DNA from: Cryobacterium sp. SO2
Lineage (GTDB): Bacteria > Actinomycetota > Actinomycetes > Actinomycetales > Microbacteriaceae
Direction: 5' to 3'
Length of the DNA stretch: 64,000 bases
NCBI RefSeq assembly: GCF_026151165.2
Contig: NZ_CP117849.1
Span: 3,348,001 to 3,412,000 of the forward strand
Shown here piece after piece: positions 7,457 through 15,610 of this stretch. The translations under genes and the position numbers were made by a program. The notes below the pieces were generated by a model, which worked only from the letters and a program-made list of their open reading frames with translations, was not told the origin of the DNA and searched no databases. How positions within the stretch are numbered: the stretch's first letter is position 1; each line of letters starts with the position of its first letter.

Positions 7457-8722
7457 TCAGGGGGCGTCGTAGTGGGCGAGGGCGTCGGCGTCCGTGGCGT
7501 GGGTCATGGCCCGGCGGGCGGCGTCGAGCGCGGTCACCGGGTCGGCCTCGGCCTCGGCGAGGGAGAGTTGGCGTTCGGCCTCGGCCAGGCGGGTGCGGGC
7601 GTCGGCGCCGACCCGGCCGCGGTTGGCGGTGATGAAGTCGCGGGTGATGCCGATCTGGCTGCGGGCGGCCAGACGGGCGCCCACGTAGGCCTCGCGGGCG
7701 TTGTCCCGGCGCAGCTGCCGATTGCGGGCCTCCGAGCGGGTGACGTCGAGGCCGTCGAGGGCCTCCCGCAGCCGGGCGAGGTCGGCCGCCGGGTCGCTCA
7801 CCCGGCCGGGGCGGCGCAGCTCCGCCACGACGGCATCCGCGGCGGCGATCACCCGGTTGAGGTCGGCGCTGGCGTCGGACTCCTCGTGCCGGTCGCGCAG
7901 GGAGCGCGCCTCGGCGAGTTCGGTCTCGGCCGCGCTCAGGGCCGTGCCGAGGCTGGCGAAACCCACATGCAGTTGGTCCTCGCCGGTTTCGATGGCGTCG
8001 AGCAGCGTGGTCGCGGTGAAGAGGGCGTGTTCGGCGGCGCTGATCTGGTCGCCGACGGGGTCGGTGGCGCCGGACGCCAACCGCGCAGCGGCGGCATCCG
8101 CAGCCTGCCTGCCGGTGTCGATGGCGGCCCTGGCCCGCTCGACGTTCCCGCTGATGGGTGCGAGCGCGGCGGCCGAGTATGCCGTGGCGAGGCGGTCGAG
8201 GGTGGAGGCGCCGCCGGCCAACCTGTCGGTGGCCCGGTCGAGGCGGCGGCGCAGCTGGTCGAGCTGGATCGGGGCGTTCTGCTCGACCACCCGTTTGGTG
8301 TCGAAGTCGCGGGTCTGCGCGTCGAGCCTGGCGGTGGCCTCGTCGGCGAGCCGGGTGATCTGCTCCGTCCACTGCCGGATCTGGCTGTCGGTGTCCGGCA
8401 CGCCGTCGTCGAGCTTCTGTTGCAGCGAGAACGCCTCCCGCAGCTGGCGCTTGGACACCTCGAGCGCGGCGGCGAAGTCGGCCGTGGCTCGCTCGCCGAA
8501 CTGGGCCTCTGCGAAGCCGAGCTCGTCGGTCGCGGCCTCGATGAGGTCATCCGCCCGCACCAGGCTGATCGCCGCGGTGCGCGCCCGCTCGGTCACCTCC
8601 GCGCTCTCGGCCGCCCGGATGCCGCGCGCCTTGCGCCGGGACAGCGACACCAACAGCGCGATCACGCCGACAACGATGCCGAGGACCACGACGGAAGGAA
8701 GCCACCACAAAGCATCGGTCAT
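7457..8722 (-). CDS. membrane-anchored coiled-coil protein
   Basis: This 421-residue protein has one N-terminal transmembrane helix (about residues 5-27, WWLPSVVVLGIVVGVIALLV) followed by a basic stop-transfer and about 390 residues of Ala/Glu/Arg-rich heptad-like helix. It resembles the C-terminal coiled-coil half of actinobacterial TPM-domain membrane proteins but has no TPM domain. It also looks superficially like EzrA. A structural role at the membrane is plausible, and no catalytic motif is visible. The ATG at 8722 has TAGGAT exactly six bases upstream, so a leaderless transcript is predicted. Confidence 0.7.
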   Translation of the reverse strand: MTDALWWLPSVVVLGIVVGVIALLVSLSRRKARGIRAAESAEVTERARTAAISLVRADDLIEAATDELGFAEAQFGERATADFAAALEVSKRQLREAFSLQQKLDDGVPDTDSQIRQWTEQITRLADEATARLDAQTRDFDTKRVVEQNAPIQLDQLRRRLDRATDRLAGGASTLDRLATAYSAAALAPISGNVERARAAIDTGRQAADAAAARLASGATDPVGDQISAAEHALFTATTLLDAIETGEDQLHVGFASLGTALSAAETELAEARSLRDRHEESDASADLNRVIAAADAVVAELRRPGRVSDPAADLARLREALDGLDVTRSEARNRQLRRDNAREAYVGARLAARSQIGITRDFITANRGRVGADARTRLAEAERQLSLAEAEADPVTALDAARRAMTHATDADALAHYDAP

Positions 8723-8822
8723 GCCGCCATCCTATAAACCGAAGCTGGCGAAACCCCCGGTGGCAAGCCGGTACTCAGGACACAATCCCGCGCACGCCCC
8801 CGGAGGACAGTCCCGCCGAGAC

Positions 8823-8873
8823 TGGCCCGGTTTTGCTAGTGTGCGGGCGCCCCGAACTAGCAGAAATGGGCCA
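8823..8873. repeat. nested palindromic intergenic element (type G)
   Basis: Outer arms TGGCCC (8823-8828) and GGGCCA (8868-8873) enclose inner arms TGCTAGT (8834-8840) and ACTAGCA (8856-8862) around a GC-rich 15-base loop. Only one copy is seen. It lies in the 190-base space between two minus-strand genes and may terminate the EVE gene transcript. Confidence 0.55.
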
Positions 8874-8912
8874 CCCATAGGAGGGCCCGGCCGTAGACGG
8901 CGGGACGGCGTG

Positions 8913-9362
8913 TCACCGACGGCGGCGGTCGTCGGCGCTGGGCCGGCGCATCTGCGCGCGGATGAGCTCGAAGTCGTGCCGGCTGATCTCCAGCAGGCCG
9001 CGGCGCAGTTGCAGGCCCCAGTCGGGGTTGTCCCGGGTGAGGTCGAGCACCTTGAGCAGTGGCCGGATCGACGCGGCCTCGGCATCCGGGTCGTACTGCA
9101 CCCGGCGCCGCCAGGGCCGGTACTCGCTGCCGGAGACGCCCACCTGCACCACCGAGTTGTCGCTCACGTACCCGATCGCGGTGAACTGGCGCAACCGCTC
9201 GCCCTCGAACTCGGTCTTGGGCGAGTAGTAGACCAGACCGTCGGACTCGTTCATGCTCTCGAGCAGCTCGCGGGCGGCGAAGTTCACCTGCGCCAGGCCC
9301 ATGGCGACGCTCCGCAGCACATACTCCTGCTGCACCACCCCGAGCCAGTACCGAATCGCCAC
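8913..9362 (-). CDS. EVE domain protein
   Basis: This 149-residue protein is nearly all EVE domain (PUA-like fold). IRYWLGVVQQEYVLR opens the domain, LVYYSPKTEFEGERLRQFTAIGYV forms the core, and YRPWRRRVQY follows. EVE domains bind modified bases in DNA or RNA and are often linked to modification-dependent defence or RNA surveillance. Here the gene has no restriction or defence neighbour. The GTG start at 9362 has TACAAC six bases upstream. The divergent SRPBCC gene begins only 43 bases away, so the two promoters must overlap. Confidence 0.82.
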   Translation of the reverse strand: MAIRYWLGVVQQEYVLRSVAMGLAQVNFAARELLESMNESDGLVYYSPKTEFEGERLRQFTAIGYVSDNSVVQVGVSGSEYRPWRRRVQYDPDAEAASIRPLLKVLDLTRDNPDWGLQLRRGLLEISRHDFELIRAQMRRPSADDRRRR

Positions 9363-9405
9363 GTTCTAGTTGTAGTGCATCGCCCCGACAGCACAGACTG
9401 GGTGA

Positions 9406-9957
9406 ATGCGCGTACTTCTGAAAGAGATCCTCGACTGCACCCCGGATGCCGCCTGGCGTGCCCTGGCCAGCCCGGCCGTTTTCCGTGAGGTGAGCGGTCC
9501 GCTGATGAGCGTCGAGTCGCTCGAAGCGGAGGGGTTCCCCACCACCTGGTCGCCCGGCGAGCACCCGGTGAGCATGAGCGGGCTGGGGCTGGTGCCGCTG
9601 GGCGAGCAGATGATCCGACTGAGTATGCGCACCACCACAAACGGTGTGCGCATCGTGCACGACACCGGCAACGGCGTCTCCGGCGCCATGAAAGCCGTCA
9701 CGCACTGGGACCACAGCATGGCCATCGCCCCCGACCCGGCCGGCACCGGCAAGACCCTGTACCGCGACCAGCTGATCTTCTCGGCCGGTCCGGCGACCCT
9801 GGCCGTCTGGCCGGGCCTGTGGGCGTTCTGGCAGCTGCGGATGCTGCGCCTCAAGGCCCTGGCGCCCACCTGGCGGTACGACCTCGGCGCCGACGACCCC
9901 GCCTTCGTGGCCGCCGGTGCGGCCGAGCCGTCCGGCGAGGGCGACGGGTTAGCCTGA
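9406..9957 (+). CDS. SRPBCC-fold (START-like) protein
   Basis: This 183-residue protein has a polyketide cyclase/START-like layout: MRVLLKEILDCTPDAAWRAL is the typical first strand and helix, and a long C-terminal helix LWAFWQLRMLRLKAL closes a hydrophobic pocket. No ligand can be inferred. The ATG has CAGACT six bases upstream, the same arrangement as at 2816. The DUF1684 gene starts four bases after its stop but carries its own predicted -10 hexamer inside the end of this gene. Confidence 0.72.
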   Translation: MRVLLKEILDCTPDAAWRALASPAVFREVSGPLMSVESLEAEGFPTTWSPGEHPVSMSGLGLVPLGEQMIRLSMRTTTNGVRIVHDTGNGVSGAMKAVTHWDHSMAIAPDPAGTGKTLYRDQLIFSAGPATLAVWPGLWAFWQLRMLRLKALAPTWRYDLGADDPAFVAAGAAEPSGEGDGLA

Positions 9958-9961
9958 GCAC

Positions 9962-10597
9962 ATGAGTTCAACCATCGGAGCCCTGCAGATCGCCGACTGG
10001 CGCCGCCGCGTGTTCGGGCTCTACGGCGGGGTGCGCCAGCTGAGCGCGCGCACGCCGTCCGCCGGCCACGAGCTGTGGCGCTCCGGGCGCGACGAGCTGT
10101 TCGCCGGGCATCCGGCCTCGCCGTTGCTGCCGGATGACCGGGCCGCGTTCACCGGCCTCACCATCGCCGCGTACGACCCGGACTGGCGCTTCGAGGTGGA
10201 GGTGCACCGCACCCCCGAGCCCCACCGCATCACGGTGGAGACCGGCACCGACGGCGTCGTGCCGTTCGACCTGATCGGCACCGTGCGACTGCCCTACATC
10301 GGCTCGCTCGACGTCTGGCGGCTCGCCAGCTACGGCGGCGGCCTGTTCCTGCCCCTCAAAGACGGTCTCGCCGGCAAGTCCGGCGGCACCTACGGCGGCG
10401 GCCGCTACCTGCTGGACACCATCAAGGGCGCCGACCTCGGCCCGGGCGTCGGCGATGACAGCCTGATCCTCGACTTCAACTTCGCCTACAACCCGTCCTG
10501 CGCGTACGACCCGATGTGGGCCTGCCCGCTGCCGCAAGCCGGCAACATCGTCACGGTCGAGATTCCGGTCGGCGAGTTCTACACTCCACACGACTGA
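9962..10597 (+). CDS. DUF1684 domain protein
   Basis: This 211-residue protein belongs to the DUF1684 family, shown by ADWRRRVFGLY, HELWRSGRDELFAGHPASPL, the central YGGGLFLPLKDG, GGRYLLDTIKGADLG and the strongly conserved LDFNFAYNPSCAYDPMWACP near the C-terminus. Function is unknown; the conserved acidic and cysteine residues at the end suggest a binding or catalytic site. TAGCCT lies exactly six bases before the ATG, overlapping the end of the upstream gene, so this gene may be transcribed separately as a leaderless mRNA. Confidence 0.83.
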   Translation: MSSTIGALQIADWRRRVFGLYGGVRQLSARTPSAGHELWRSGRDELFAGHPASPLLPDDRAAFTGLTIAAYDPDWRFEVEVHRTPEPHRITVETGTDGVVPFDLIGTVRLPYIGSLDVWRLASYGGGLFLPLKDGLAGKSGGTYGGGRYLLDTIKGADLGPGVGDDSLILDFNFAYNPSCAYDPMWACPLPQAGNIVTVEIPVGEFYTPHD

Positions 10598-10647
10598 GGC
10601 GAAAGAGCCGGTCAAAGTCGTTTTACCCGGCGACACTTTCGGGCTGC

Positions 10648-10907
10648 TTGACAGCATCCGCTAGAGTAGGACTACTTGTGAGTTCGTAGTTGCGCTCACT
10701 GCGTCGTAGAACGCCCTCTTCTTATCGATGGCCGCACCAGCACGAGTACGACTCGTTGCCGGCGACCCGCTCGATTTCCGAATGAAACTTTCTTACGGCG
10801 AACGGATGTGCCCATCGGCACCTTCGCCATGTGAATCCTCCTGGCTCCGGCCGTCGCTTCCGCGATACCGGTTCGAGCGAGGAGACTGATGCCCGAAAGG
10901 CACCACT
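10648..10907 (+). promoter_or_regulatory. long 5' leader of the DEAD-box helicase
   Basis: TTGACA at 10648-10653 is the best -35 box; a weak -10 such as TACTTG at 10673 follows. That would give a leader of about 225 bases before the TTG start at 10908. Long leaders are typical of cold-inducible RNA helicases. The leader contains CCTCCT at 10837-10842, which could pair with a ribosome binding site and is also the Shine-Dalgarno of a small minus-strand frame. A plus-strand frame 10728-10889 exists but uses many CGA codons and is not credible. Confidence 0.4.
10722..10830 (-). pseudogene. possible small gene with a +1 frameshift, antisense to the helicase leader
   Basis: On the minus strand a perfect AGGAGG (10837-10842) sits six bases before an ATG at 10830. 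The frame begins MAKVPMGTSVRRKK. A second frame, which carries KFHSEIERVAGNESYSCWC and ends at 10722, has normal high-GC codon choice. The two join if one A is removed from an AAGAAAG run near 10792, giving about 35 residues ending in SCWCGHR. This could be a decayed small gene, a base-calling error or programmed frameshifting. I do not recognise the product. Confidence 0.35.
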
Positions 10908-12455
10908 TTGTCTGAAACCTCCTTTGGCGCGCTTGGCGTGCCCGCTCCCCTCGTTGCCGTGCTCACCCAGCAGGGCATCGACAGCCCGTTCCCGATCCAG
11001 GTCGACACGCTGCCCGACACGCTCAAGGGCCGCGACGTCCTCGGCCGCGGTAAGACCGGCTCCGGCAAGACCCTCGCGTTCTCGCTGCCCATGGTCGCTC
11101 GCCTCGGCGGCAAGCTCGCCGGCGGCAAGCGTCGCCCGGGCCGCCCGCTCGGCCTGATCCTTGCGCCGACCCGCGAGCTGGCCACCCAGATCACCGCGGC
11201 GCTCACCCCGCTCGCCGAGGCCTACGGCCTGAACACCACCACCATCTTCGGCGGCGTCTCGCAGAACCGTCAAGTCTCCGCCCTCAAGGCCGGCGTCGAC
11301 ATCGTCGTGGCCTGCCCCGGCCGCCTCGAAGACCTCATGAAGCAGGGCTTCGTCAACCTCGACTCCGTCGAGATCACCGTGCTCGACGAGGCCGACCACA
11401 TGGCCGACCTGGGCTTCCTGCCCGTCGTCACGCGCATCCTGGACAAGACCCCGTCCAGCGGCCAGCGCCTGCTGTTCTCGGCCACGCTCGACAACGGCGT
11501 GGACAAGATCGTGCGCCGGTTCCTGCACAACGAGGTTCTGCACTCGGTCGACGAGGCCACCAGCCACGTCTCCGCCATGACCCACCACGTGTTCGAGGTC
11601 GACACCGCCGAGTCGAAGAAGGAGCTCATCGAGAAGCTCGCTTCGGGCAGCGGCCGCCGCATCCTCTTCATGCGCACCAAGCACCACGCCAAGAAGCTGG
11701 CCAAGGCGCTCACCGACGCGGGCATCCCCTCCGTCGACCTGCACGGCAACCTGTCGCAGGTGGCCCGTGACCGCAACCTCGCCGCGTTCAGCGCCGGCGA
11801 CGTGAAGGTGCTCGTCGCCACCGACGTCGCCGCCCGCGGCGTGCACGTGGACGACATCGAACTCGTCATCCACGTCGACCCGCCCGCAGAGCACAAGGCG
11901 TACCTGCACCGCTCGGGCCGCACCGCCCGCGCCGGCAGCGCCGGTGACGTCGTCACCATCGTGCTGCCCGCACAGAAGCGCGACACCGACCAGCTGCTGC
12001 GCAAGGCCGCCATCTCGGTGACCCCGCAGCGCGTGAACGCCAACTCGCCGGCCGTGATCGCCCTCACCGGCGACGTGGCCGCGTACGTCAAGCCGGTTCC
12101 CCGCGTCGAGCAGCCGCAGGGCCAGTCGCAGGGTGGCCGCTCGCAGGGCGCCAACGCCCAGCGCAAGCGCGTCAACCGTGACGACCGCGACAACGGCGGC
12201 CGCGGTTCGCGCGACTCCGGTGGCCGCGGTGGCCGCAGCGGCGATGCCGTTGCTGCCGGCGGTGGCGCCCGTCGCGACCGCACCGAGCGTCCGGCCACCT
12301 CCGGCCGCAGCCACGCACCCCGTAACTCGGGTTCGGGTTCGGGCACCGGCGGCTCCGGCCGTTCCGGCGGCCTCCAGGTCGGCGGCCTCGTTCGCGGCTC
12401 CGGCTCCACCGGCGGCGGCGCCCGCCGTTCGGCTCCCCGCCGCGCGCAGGGCTAA
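10908..12455 (+). CDS. DEAD-box ATP-dependent RNA helicase
   Basis: This 515-residue helicase has all core motifs. They are a Q-motif region (FPIQVDTLP), motif I GRGKTGSGKT, Ia PTRELA, GG, Ib-like CPGRLEDL, II DEAD, III SAT, IV ILFMRTK, V ATDVAARGVHV and VI HRSGRTARAG. After about residue 390 it has a long Arg/Gly/Ser/Asp-rich tail typical of RhlE- or DeaD-like helicases that bind structured RNA during cold adaptation and ribosome assembly. The TTG start at 10908 is supported by AAAGG seven bases upstream; the next residues SETSFGALG match family N-termini. A strong hairpin terminator follows the stop. Confidence 0.93.
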   Translation: MSETSFGALGVPAPLVAVLTQQGIDSPFPIQVDTLPDTLKGRDVLGRGKTGSGKTLAFSLPMVARLGGKLAGGKRRPGRPLGLILAPTRELATQITAALTPLAEAYGLNTTTIFGGVSQNRQVSALKAGVDIVVACPGRLEDLMKQGFVNLDSVEITVLDEADHMADLGFLPVVTRILDKTPSSGQRLLFSATLDNGVDKIVRRFLHNEVLHSVDEATSHVSAMTHHVFEVDTAESKKELIEKLASGSGRRILFMRTKHHAKKLAKALTDAGIPSVDLHGNLSQVARDRNLAAFSAGDVKVLVATDVAARGVHVDDIELVIHVDPPAEHKAYLHRSGRTARAGSAGDVVTIVLPAQKRDTDQLLRKAAISVTPQRVNANSPAVIALTGDVAAYVKPVPRVEQPQGQSQGGRSQGANAQRKRVNRDDRDNGGRGSRDSGGRGGRSGDAVAAGGGARRDRTERPATSGRSHAPRNSGSGSGTGGSGRSGGLQVGGLVRGSGSTGGGARRSAPRRAQG

Positions 12456-12489
12456 CCGCTCCGCGGCATCCGCTCTGTAACACCAGCAC

Positions 12490-12532
12490 CACCGCACGGG
12501 CCGGTTCCTCCAGGAGCCGGCCCGTTTCGGTG
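12490..12532 (+). terminator. intrinsic-type hairpin after the helicase gene
   Basis: Fourteen-base arms (12496-12509 and 12512-12525, one G-T wobble) of sequence ACGGGCCGG... are extended outward by CACCG/CGGTG. The stem starts about 35 bases after the helicase stop and is followed by only a short T run. Confidence 0.7.
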
Positions 12533-12615
12533 TCTTGAGGGCGCCGAGCGGCCAATGCGCGGGTCAGGCCCGACAGTGGTCGGGCAAGGTCGGCGGGCGG
12601 GCTTAGGGTCGAAGT

Positions 12616-13110
12616 ATGAACACCACCGTTGTTGTTCGGCCCGTCACCGAGACGGATGCCGACAGCCTGGGCCGCGTCCACGCGGCTTGCTGGCACGAAA
12701 CCTATGACCACCTCCTCAGCCGGGCCGCGCTCGCCCAGCTGCACCCCGAACGCTTCACCGCCATGTGGCGCCGGTTCACCGTGCAGGGTCCCGACTTCCG
12801 CCAGGTGGTCGCCGAGGTCGACGGTGAGATCGTCGGCTTCGCCGGCAGCGGTCCCGGCCGCGACGAGGGCAAGCCCACGCCGCATCAGCTGTACTTCATC
12901 TACCTGCTCGACGCCTTCCACGGCACCGGCATCGGCCAGCAGCTCTTCGACGCGGTCGTCGATCCCGGACCCACCTACCTGTGGGTCGCCGCCGACAACC
13001 CCCGCGCCCACCGCTTCTACACCCGCAACGGCTACCTGCCCGACGGCGTGGAGAAGACCGAGGAGATCCTCGGCGAGCCGGTGCACGAGGTGCGCCTGGT
13101 CCGCGAGTAG
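12616..13110 (+). CDS. GNAT family N-acetyltransferase
   Basis: This 164-residue acetyltransferase has a typical GNAT layout. It begins VVRPVTETDADSLGRVHAAC, with the acceptor helix at WHETYDHLLSR. The acetyl-CoA strand and P-loop are YFIYLLDAFHGTGIGQQLF (about residues 95-113; the QxxGxG/A motif is seen as HGTGIG), and the C-terminal part is LWVAADNPRAHRFYTRNGY. Substrate is unknown. TAGGGT lies exactly six bases before the ATG, predicting a leaderless mRNA. The nucleoside hydrolase gene follows after 31 bases with its own -10. Confidence 0.87.
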   Translation: MNTTVVVRPVTETDADSLGRVHAACWHETYDHLLSRAALAQLHPERFTAMWRRFTVQGPDFRQVVAEVDGEIVGFAGSGPGRDEGKPTPHQLYFIYLLDAFHGTGIGQQLFDAVVDPGPTYLWVAADNPRAHRFYTRNGYLPDGVEKTEEILGEPVHEVRLVRE

Positions 13111-13141
13111 CAGGCCACACTCCGGCCCATAAAATGGGCGG

Positions 13142-14095
13142 ATGCCTACGATTCCTGTCATTCTCGACGTCGACACCGGCGTTGATGACGCCCTCGCCAT
13201 CCTGTTCGCCATCGCCCACCCCGACATCGAGGTGCTCGGCATCAGCTGCGTGGCCGGGAACGCGTCACTGGAGCGCGTGGTGGAGAACACCCTGCGCATC
13301 CTCGACGTCGCCGGCGCGCCCGACATCCCCGTGGCCGCCGGCGCCCGCCGCCCGCTGATCTCCCCGGCCCGCAGCGCATCACACGTGCACGGCGAGGGCG
13401 GCCTGGGCACCGTGCACCTGCCGCTCGGCGACCGCACTCCGGAGCCGGTGAACGCCATCGAGCTGATGCGCCGGCTCATCACCGACAGCCCGCGCCCGGT
13501 CACTCTCGTGGCCCTGGCGCCGCAGACCAACCTGGCGCTGTTGCTGCGCCAGTACCCCGACCTGGCCGACAACATCGAGCGCATCGTGTTCATGGGCGGC
13601 TCGGCGAGCGTGGGCAACGCCACCGCCGTGGCCGAGTTCAACGTGTGGCACGATCCAGAGGCGGCGGCGATCGTGCTGGATGCGGGCATCCCCGCCTTCA
13701 TGTACGGGCTGGACGTCTTCAACCAGGTGGCCGTCGACCGCGAGGTGGCCACAGCGCTCGAACAGGGCGAGTCGCACTACGCCCGGGTGGTGGGCGCGCT
13801 GCTGGCCAATCGCGTGGCCCGCAGCGAGAACAGCGTGGCGGAGTACACCGGGCTGATCGGCGACGCCGGGGCGCTCTGCGCGCTGGTGGACCCCGACGCA
13901 CTCCAGACCCGGCTGCTGCCCGTGCGGGTCGAGCTCACCGGGTACGGTCGCGGCCAGACCATAGTGGACCAGCGCCGCCGAGTGGGCGAGGACATCGTGC
14001 ACGGCACGGCCGGCAGCTGGGAGGTCGTCGAGGTGGCCCTGGACGTGGACGCGCCGCGCTACGCCCGCCTGTTCCTCAACACCCTGGGCCTCTAA
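13142..14095 (+). CDS. inosine-uridine preferring nucleoside hydrolase
   Basis: This 317-residue enzyme hydrolyses the N-glycosidic bond of nucleosides for salvage. The calcium-binding N-terminal DVDTGVDDALA, the central VALAPQTNLALLL (the usual GPLTNLA position has APQTNLA), IVFMGGS, the AEFNVWHDPEAA signature and a later conserved YGLDV region define the family. It is of normal family length. TAAAAT is positioned exactly six bases before the ATG at 13142, the best -10 hexamer among the leaderless candidates in the window. Palindrome A1 follows six bases after the stop. Confidence 0.92.
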   Translation: MPTIPVILDVDTGVDDALAILFAIAHPDIEVLGISCVAGNASLERVVENTLRILDVAGAPDIPVAAGARRPLISPARSASHVHGEGGLGTVHLPLGDRTPEPVNAIELMRRLITDSPRPVTLVALAPQTNLALLLRQYPDLADNIERIVFMGGSASVGNATAVAEFNVWHDPEAAAIVLDAGIPAFMYGLDVFNQVAVDREVATALEQGESHYARVVGALLANRVARSENSVAEYTGLIGDAGALCALVDPDALQTRLLPVRVELTGYGRGQTIVDQRRRVGEDIVHGTAGSWEVVEVALDVDAPRYARLFLNTLGL

Positions 14096-14100
14096 CCGCC

Positions 14101-14161
14101 CGCGAGCCGTGAGTTAAGCACGCAAATCGGGCCCCGGAAGGGTCCCAACTCACGGCTCGTG
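14101..14161. repeat. palindromic intergenic element, family A copy 1
   Basis: Fifteen-base arms CGCGAGCCGTGAGTT (14101-14115) and AACTCACGGCTCGTG (14147-14161) match with one mismatch and enclose a GGGCCCC-rich centre. It lies between the convergent nucleoside hydrolase and DUF4916 genes, so it could terminate both. Other copies are at 14814-14874 and 56872-56932. Confidence 0.75.
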
Positions 14162-14169
14162 GATGTCGG

Positions 14170-14757
14170 CTAGCGCAGGGCGCCGACCGAGGCCAGGGCC
14201 ATGCGCAGCAGGCCGCCGCGGCCGCCTTCCATCTCCGCGGAGACGGCGTCGGTTGCGGCCTCCTCCGGGGTCATCCAGGTGAGTTCGAGGGCGTCCTGGC
14301 GCGGGTCGCAGGTGCCGGTGACGGGCACGACGTAGGCCAGCGACACGGCGTGCTGGCGGTCATCCGTGAACGCGGTGATGCCGGGCATCGGAAAGTACTC
14401 TGCGACCGAGTACGGCACCGGGCTCGGCGGCAGCTGCGGGAACGCCATCGGGCCGAGGTCCTTCTCGAGGTGCCGGAACAGGGCGTCGCGCAGGGTTTCG
14501 CCGTAGAGCACCCGGCCGGAGACGAGGGTGCGGGTCATCTTGCCCTCCGGGGTGGCGCGGAGCAGCACTCCGACCTCGACCACCTGACCCAGCCCGTCGA
14601 CCCGGACGGGCACCGCTTCGACGTACAGCAACGGCAGTCGCTGGCGGATCTCGGCCAGCTCGACATCGGTCAGCCAGCCCGGATTGGTGCTGGGCGGCGG
14701 CGCGTCATCCCCGCCGTTCGTCCAGTCCGGATCGGGGTCGGGGGTGCGCACGCTCAT
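14170..14757 (-). CDS. DUF4916 (Nudix-related) family protein
   Basis: This protein of about 195 residues resembles the actinobacterial DUF4916 family, a Nudix-fold group. LPLLYVEAVPVRVDGLG opens the domain. The Nudix-box position reads GETLRDALFRHLEKDLGP, where the canonical REXXEE is replaced by RHLEKD, so hydrolase activity is doubtful. YFPMPG, HAVSLAYVVPV and LTWMTPEEA follow. I choose ATG 14757 because GAGAAT is six bases upstream; a GTG at 14775 would add six residues. It is bracketed by palindromes A1 and A2. Confidence 0.75.
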   Translation of the reverse strand: MSVRTPDPDPDWTNGGDDAPPPSTNPGWLTDVELAEIRQRLPLLYVEAVPVRVDGLGQVVEVGVLLRATPEGKMTRTLVSGRVLYGETLRDALFRHLEKDLGPMAFPQLPPSPVPYSVAEYFPMPGITAFTDDRQHAVSLAYVVPVTGTCDPRQDALELTWMTPEEAATDAVSAEMEGGRGGLLRMALASVGALR

Positions 14758-14813
14758 ACGTTCATTCTCACTCACGCGGCCCCCAGATGCATCCCCACGG
14801 CCCGCCCGCGCCC

Positions 14814-14874
14814 CGCGAGCCGTGAGAAAGGCCCCAATTCTGGCGCGTTTTTGGGGCTTAAGTCACGGTTCGCG
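14814..14874. repeat. palindromic intergenic element, family A copy 2
   Basis: Arms CGCGAGCCGTGA (14814-14825) and TCACGGTTCGCG (14863-14874) match with one wobble. Inner arms GCCCCAA and TTGGGGC give the same nested design and the same 61-base span as copies A1 and A3. It lies between the divergent DUF4916 and esterase genes, upstream of both starts, so a role only as terminator is unlikely. Confidence 0.75.
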
Positions 14875-14910
14875 GGAGACTGGACGGGTACCCGAAGCGT
14901 GAGGACCACC

Positions 14911-15579
14911 ATGGAGCAGAGCATCACCCCCGAACCGATCGACCCCGCAGCGGTGCTGTGGTCGGCGGCCGCCGCCGACAGGGTGGGACGGCCGCTCCTG
15001 TTGGTGCTGCACGGCTACGGCTCGAGCGAGGGCGACCTGTTCTCGCTCGCCCCGCACCTGCCGTTGGAGCCGACCATCGCGGCACTCCGGGCCCCGTTGC
15101 CGGTGGGTCAGGGCTGGTCCTGGTTTCCCATCGGCGTGCCGGGCGACCCGGTCGGCGACGCGCTCGACGCGGCAGCGCTGGGCATCCTGGACTGGCTCGA
15201 CGCCCTGCCGGAGCAGCCGACGTCGATCGGCCTGCTCGGGTTCTCGCAGGGCGGCGCCATGACCCTGCAGCTGATGCGGCACGCGCCGGAGCGGTTCGCC
15301 TTCGCGGTACAGCTGTCTGGATTCATCGCCAGCAGCACGCATCCGGGCGACGCCCGACTGGCCTCGCGCCGGCCGCCGGTGTTCTGGGGCCGCGGCACGC
15401 TCGACCCGGTGATCCCCGAGGCGGCGGTCGCCCGCACCCAGGCCTGGCTGCCCGGCCACTCCACGCTCACCGAGGGCATCTACGAGGGCCTCGGCCACTC
15501 GATCTCGCAGGCCGAACTGGGTGAGGTCGTCACGTTCCTGCGCGCGCAGTACCCGGCACCGGCGGTGCGCACGGCCTGA
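14911..15579 (+). CDS. phospholipase/carboxylesterase-type alpha/beta hydrolase
   Basis: This 222-residue serine hydrolase has the phospholipase/carboxylesterase fold. The oxyanion region is LLLVLHGYGSSEGD, the nucleophile elbow GFSQGG (about residue 113), the catalytic Asp in GRGTLDPVIP and the His in EGLGHSIS. Such enzymes hydrolyse short acyl esters or thioesters; physiological substrate unknown. The ATG at 14911 has GAGGA five bases upstream. Sequence before it, including palindrome A2, does not resemble protein. Confidence 0.88.
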   Translation: MEQSITPEPIDPAAVLWSAAAADRVGRPLLLVLHGYGSSEGDLFSLAPHLPLEPTIAALRAPLPVGQGWSWFPIGVPGDPVGDALDAAALGILDWLDALPEQPTSIGLLGFSQGGAMTLQLMRHAPERFAFAVQLSGFIASSTHPGDARLASRRPPVFWGRGTLDPVIPEAAVARTQAWLPGHSTLTEGIYEGLGHSISQAELGEVVTFLRAQYPAPAVRTA

Positions 15580-15610
15580 TCCGGGTGCGCCAGGGCCCGG
15601 GCTCAGCGCC

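Noticed and set aside
8913..9362. EVE-domain gene as part of a defence island
   Set aside because: Its neighbours are SRPBCC, DUF1684 and a coiled-coil protein, with no restriction, toxin or nuclease gene adjacent.
10728..10889. A plus-strand upstream frame in the helicase leader starting ATGGCCGCACC
   Set aside because: It uses many CGA codons and low third-position GC, unlike neighbours, and has no ribosome binding site; the opposite strand has better signals.
10850..10890. GGTTCGAGC near 10870 as a tRNA T-loop
   Set aside because: No matching acceptor, D or anticodon arms surround it.
14350..14910. An N-terminal extension of the esterase
   Set aside because: It is antisense to the DUF4916 gene and crosses palindrome A2; the catalytic protein starts cleanly at 14911.
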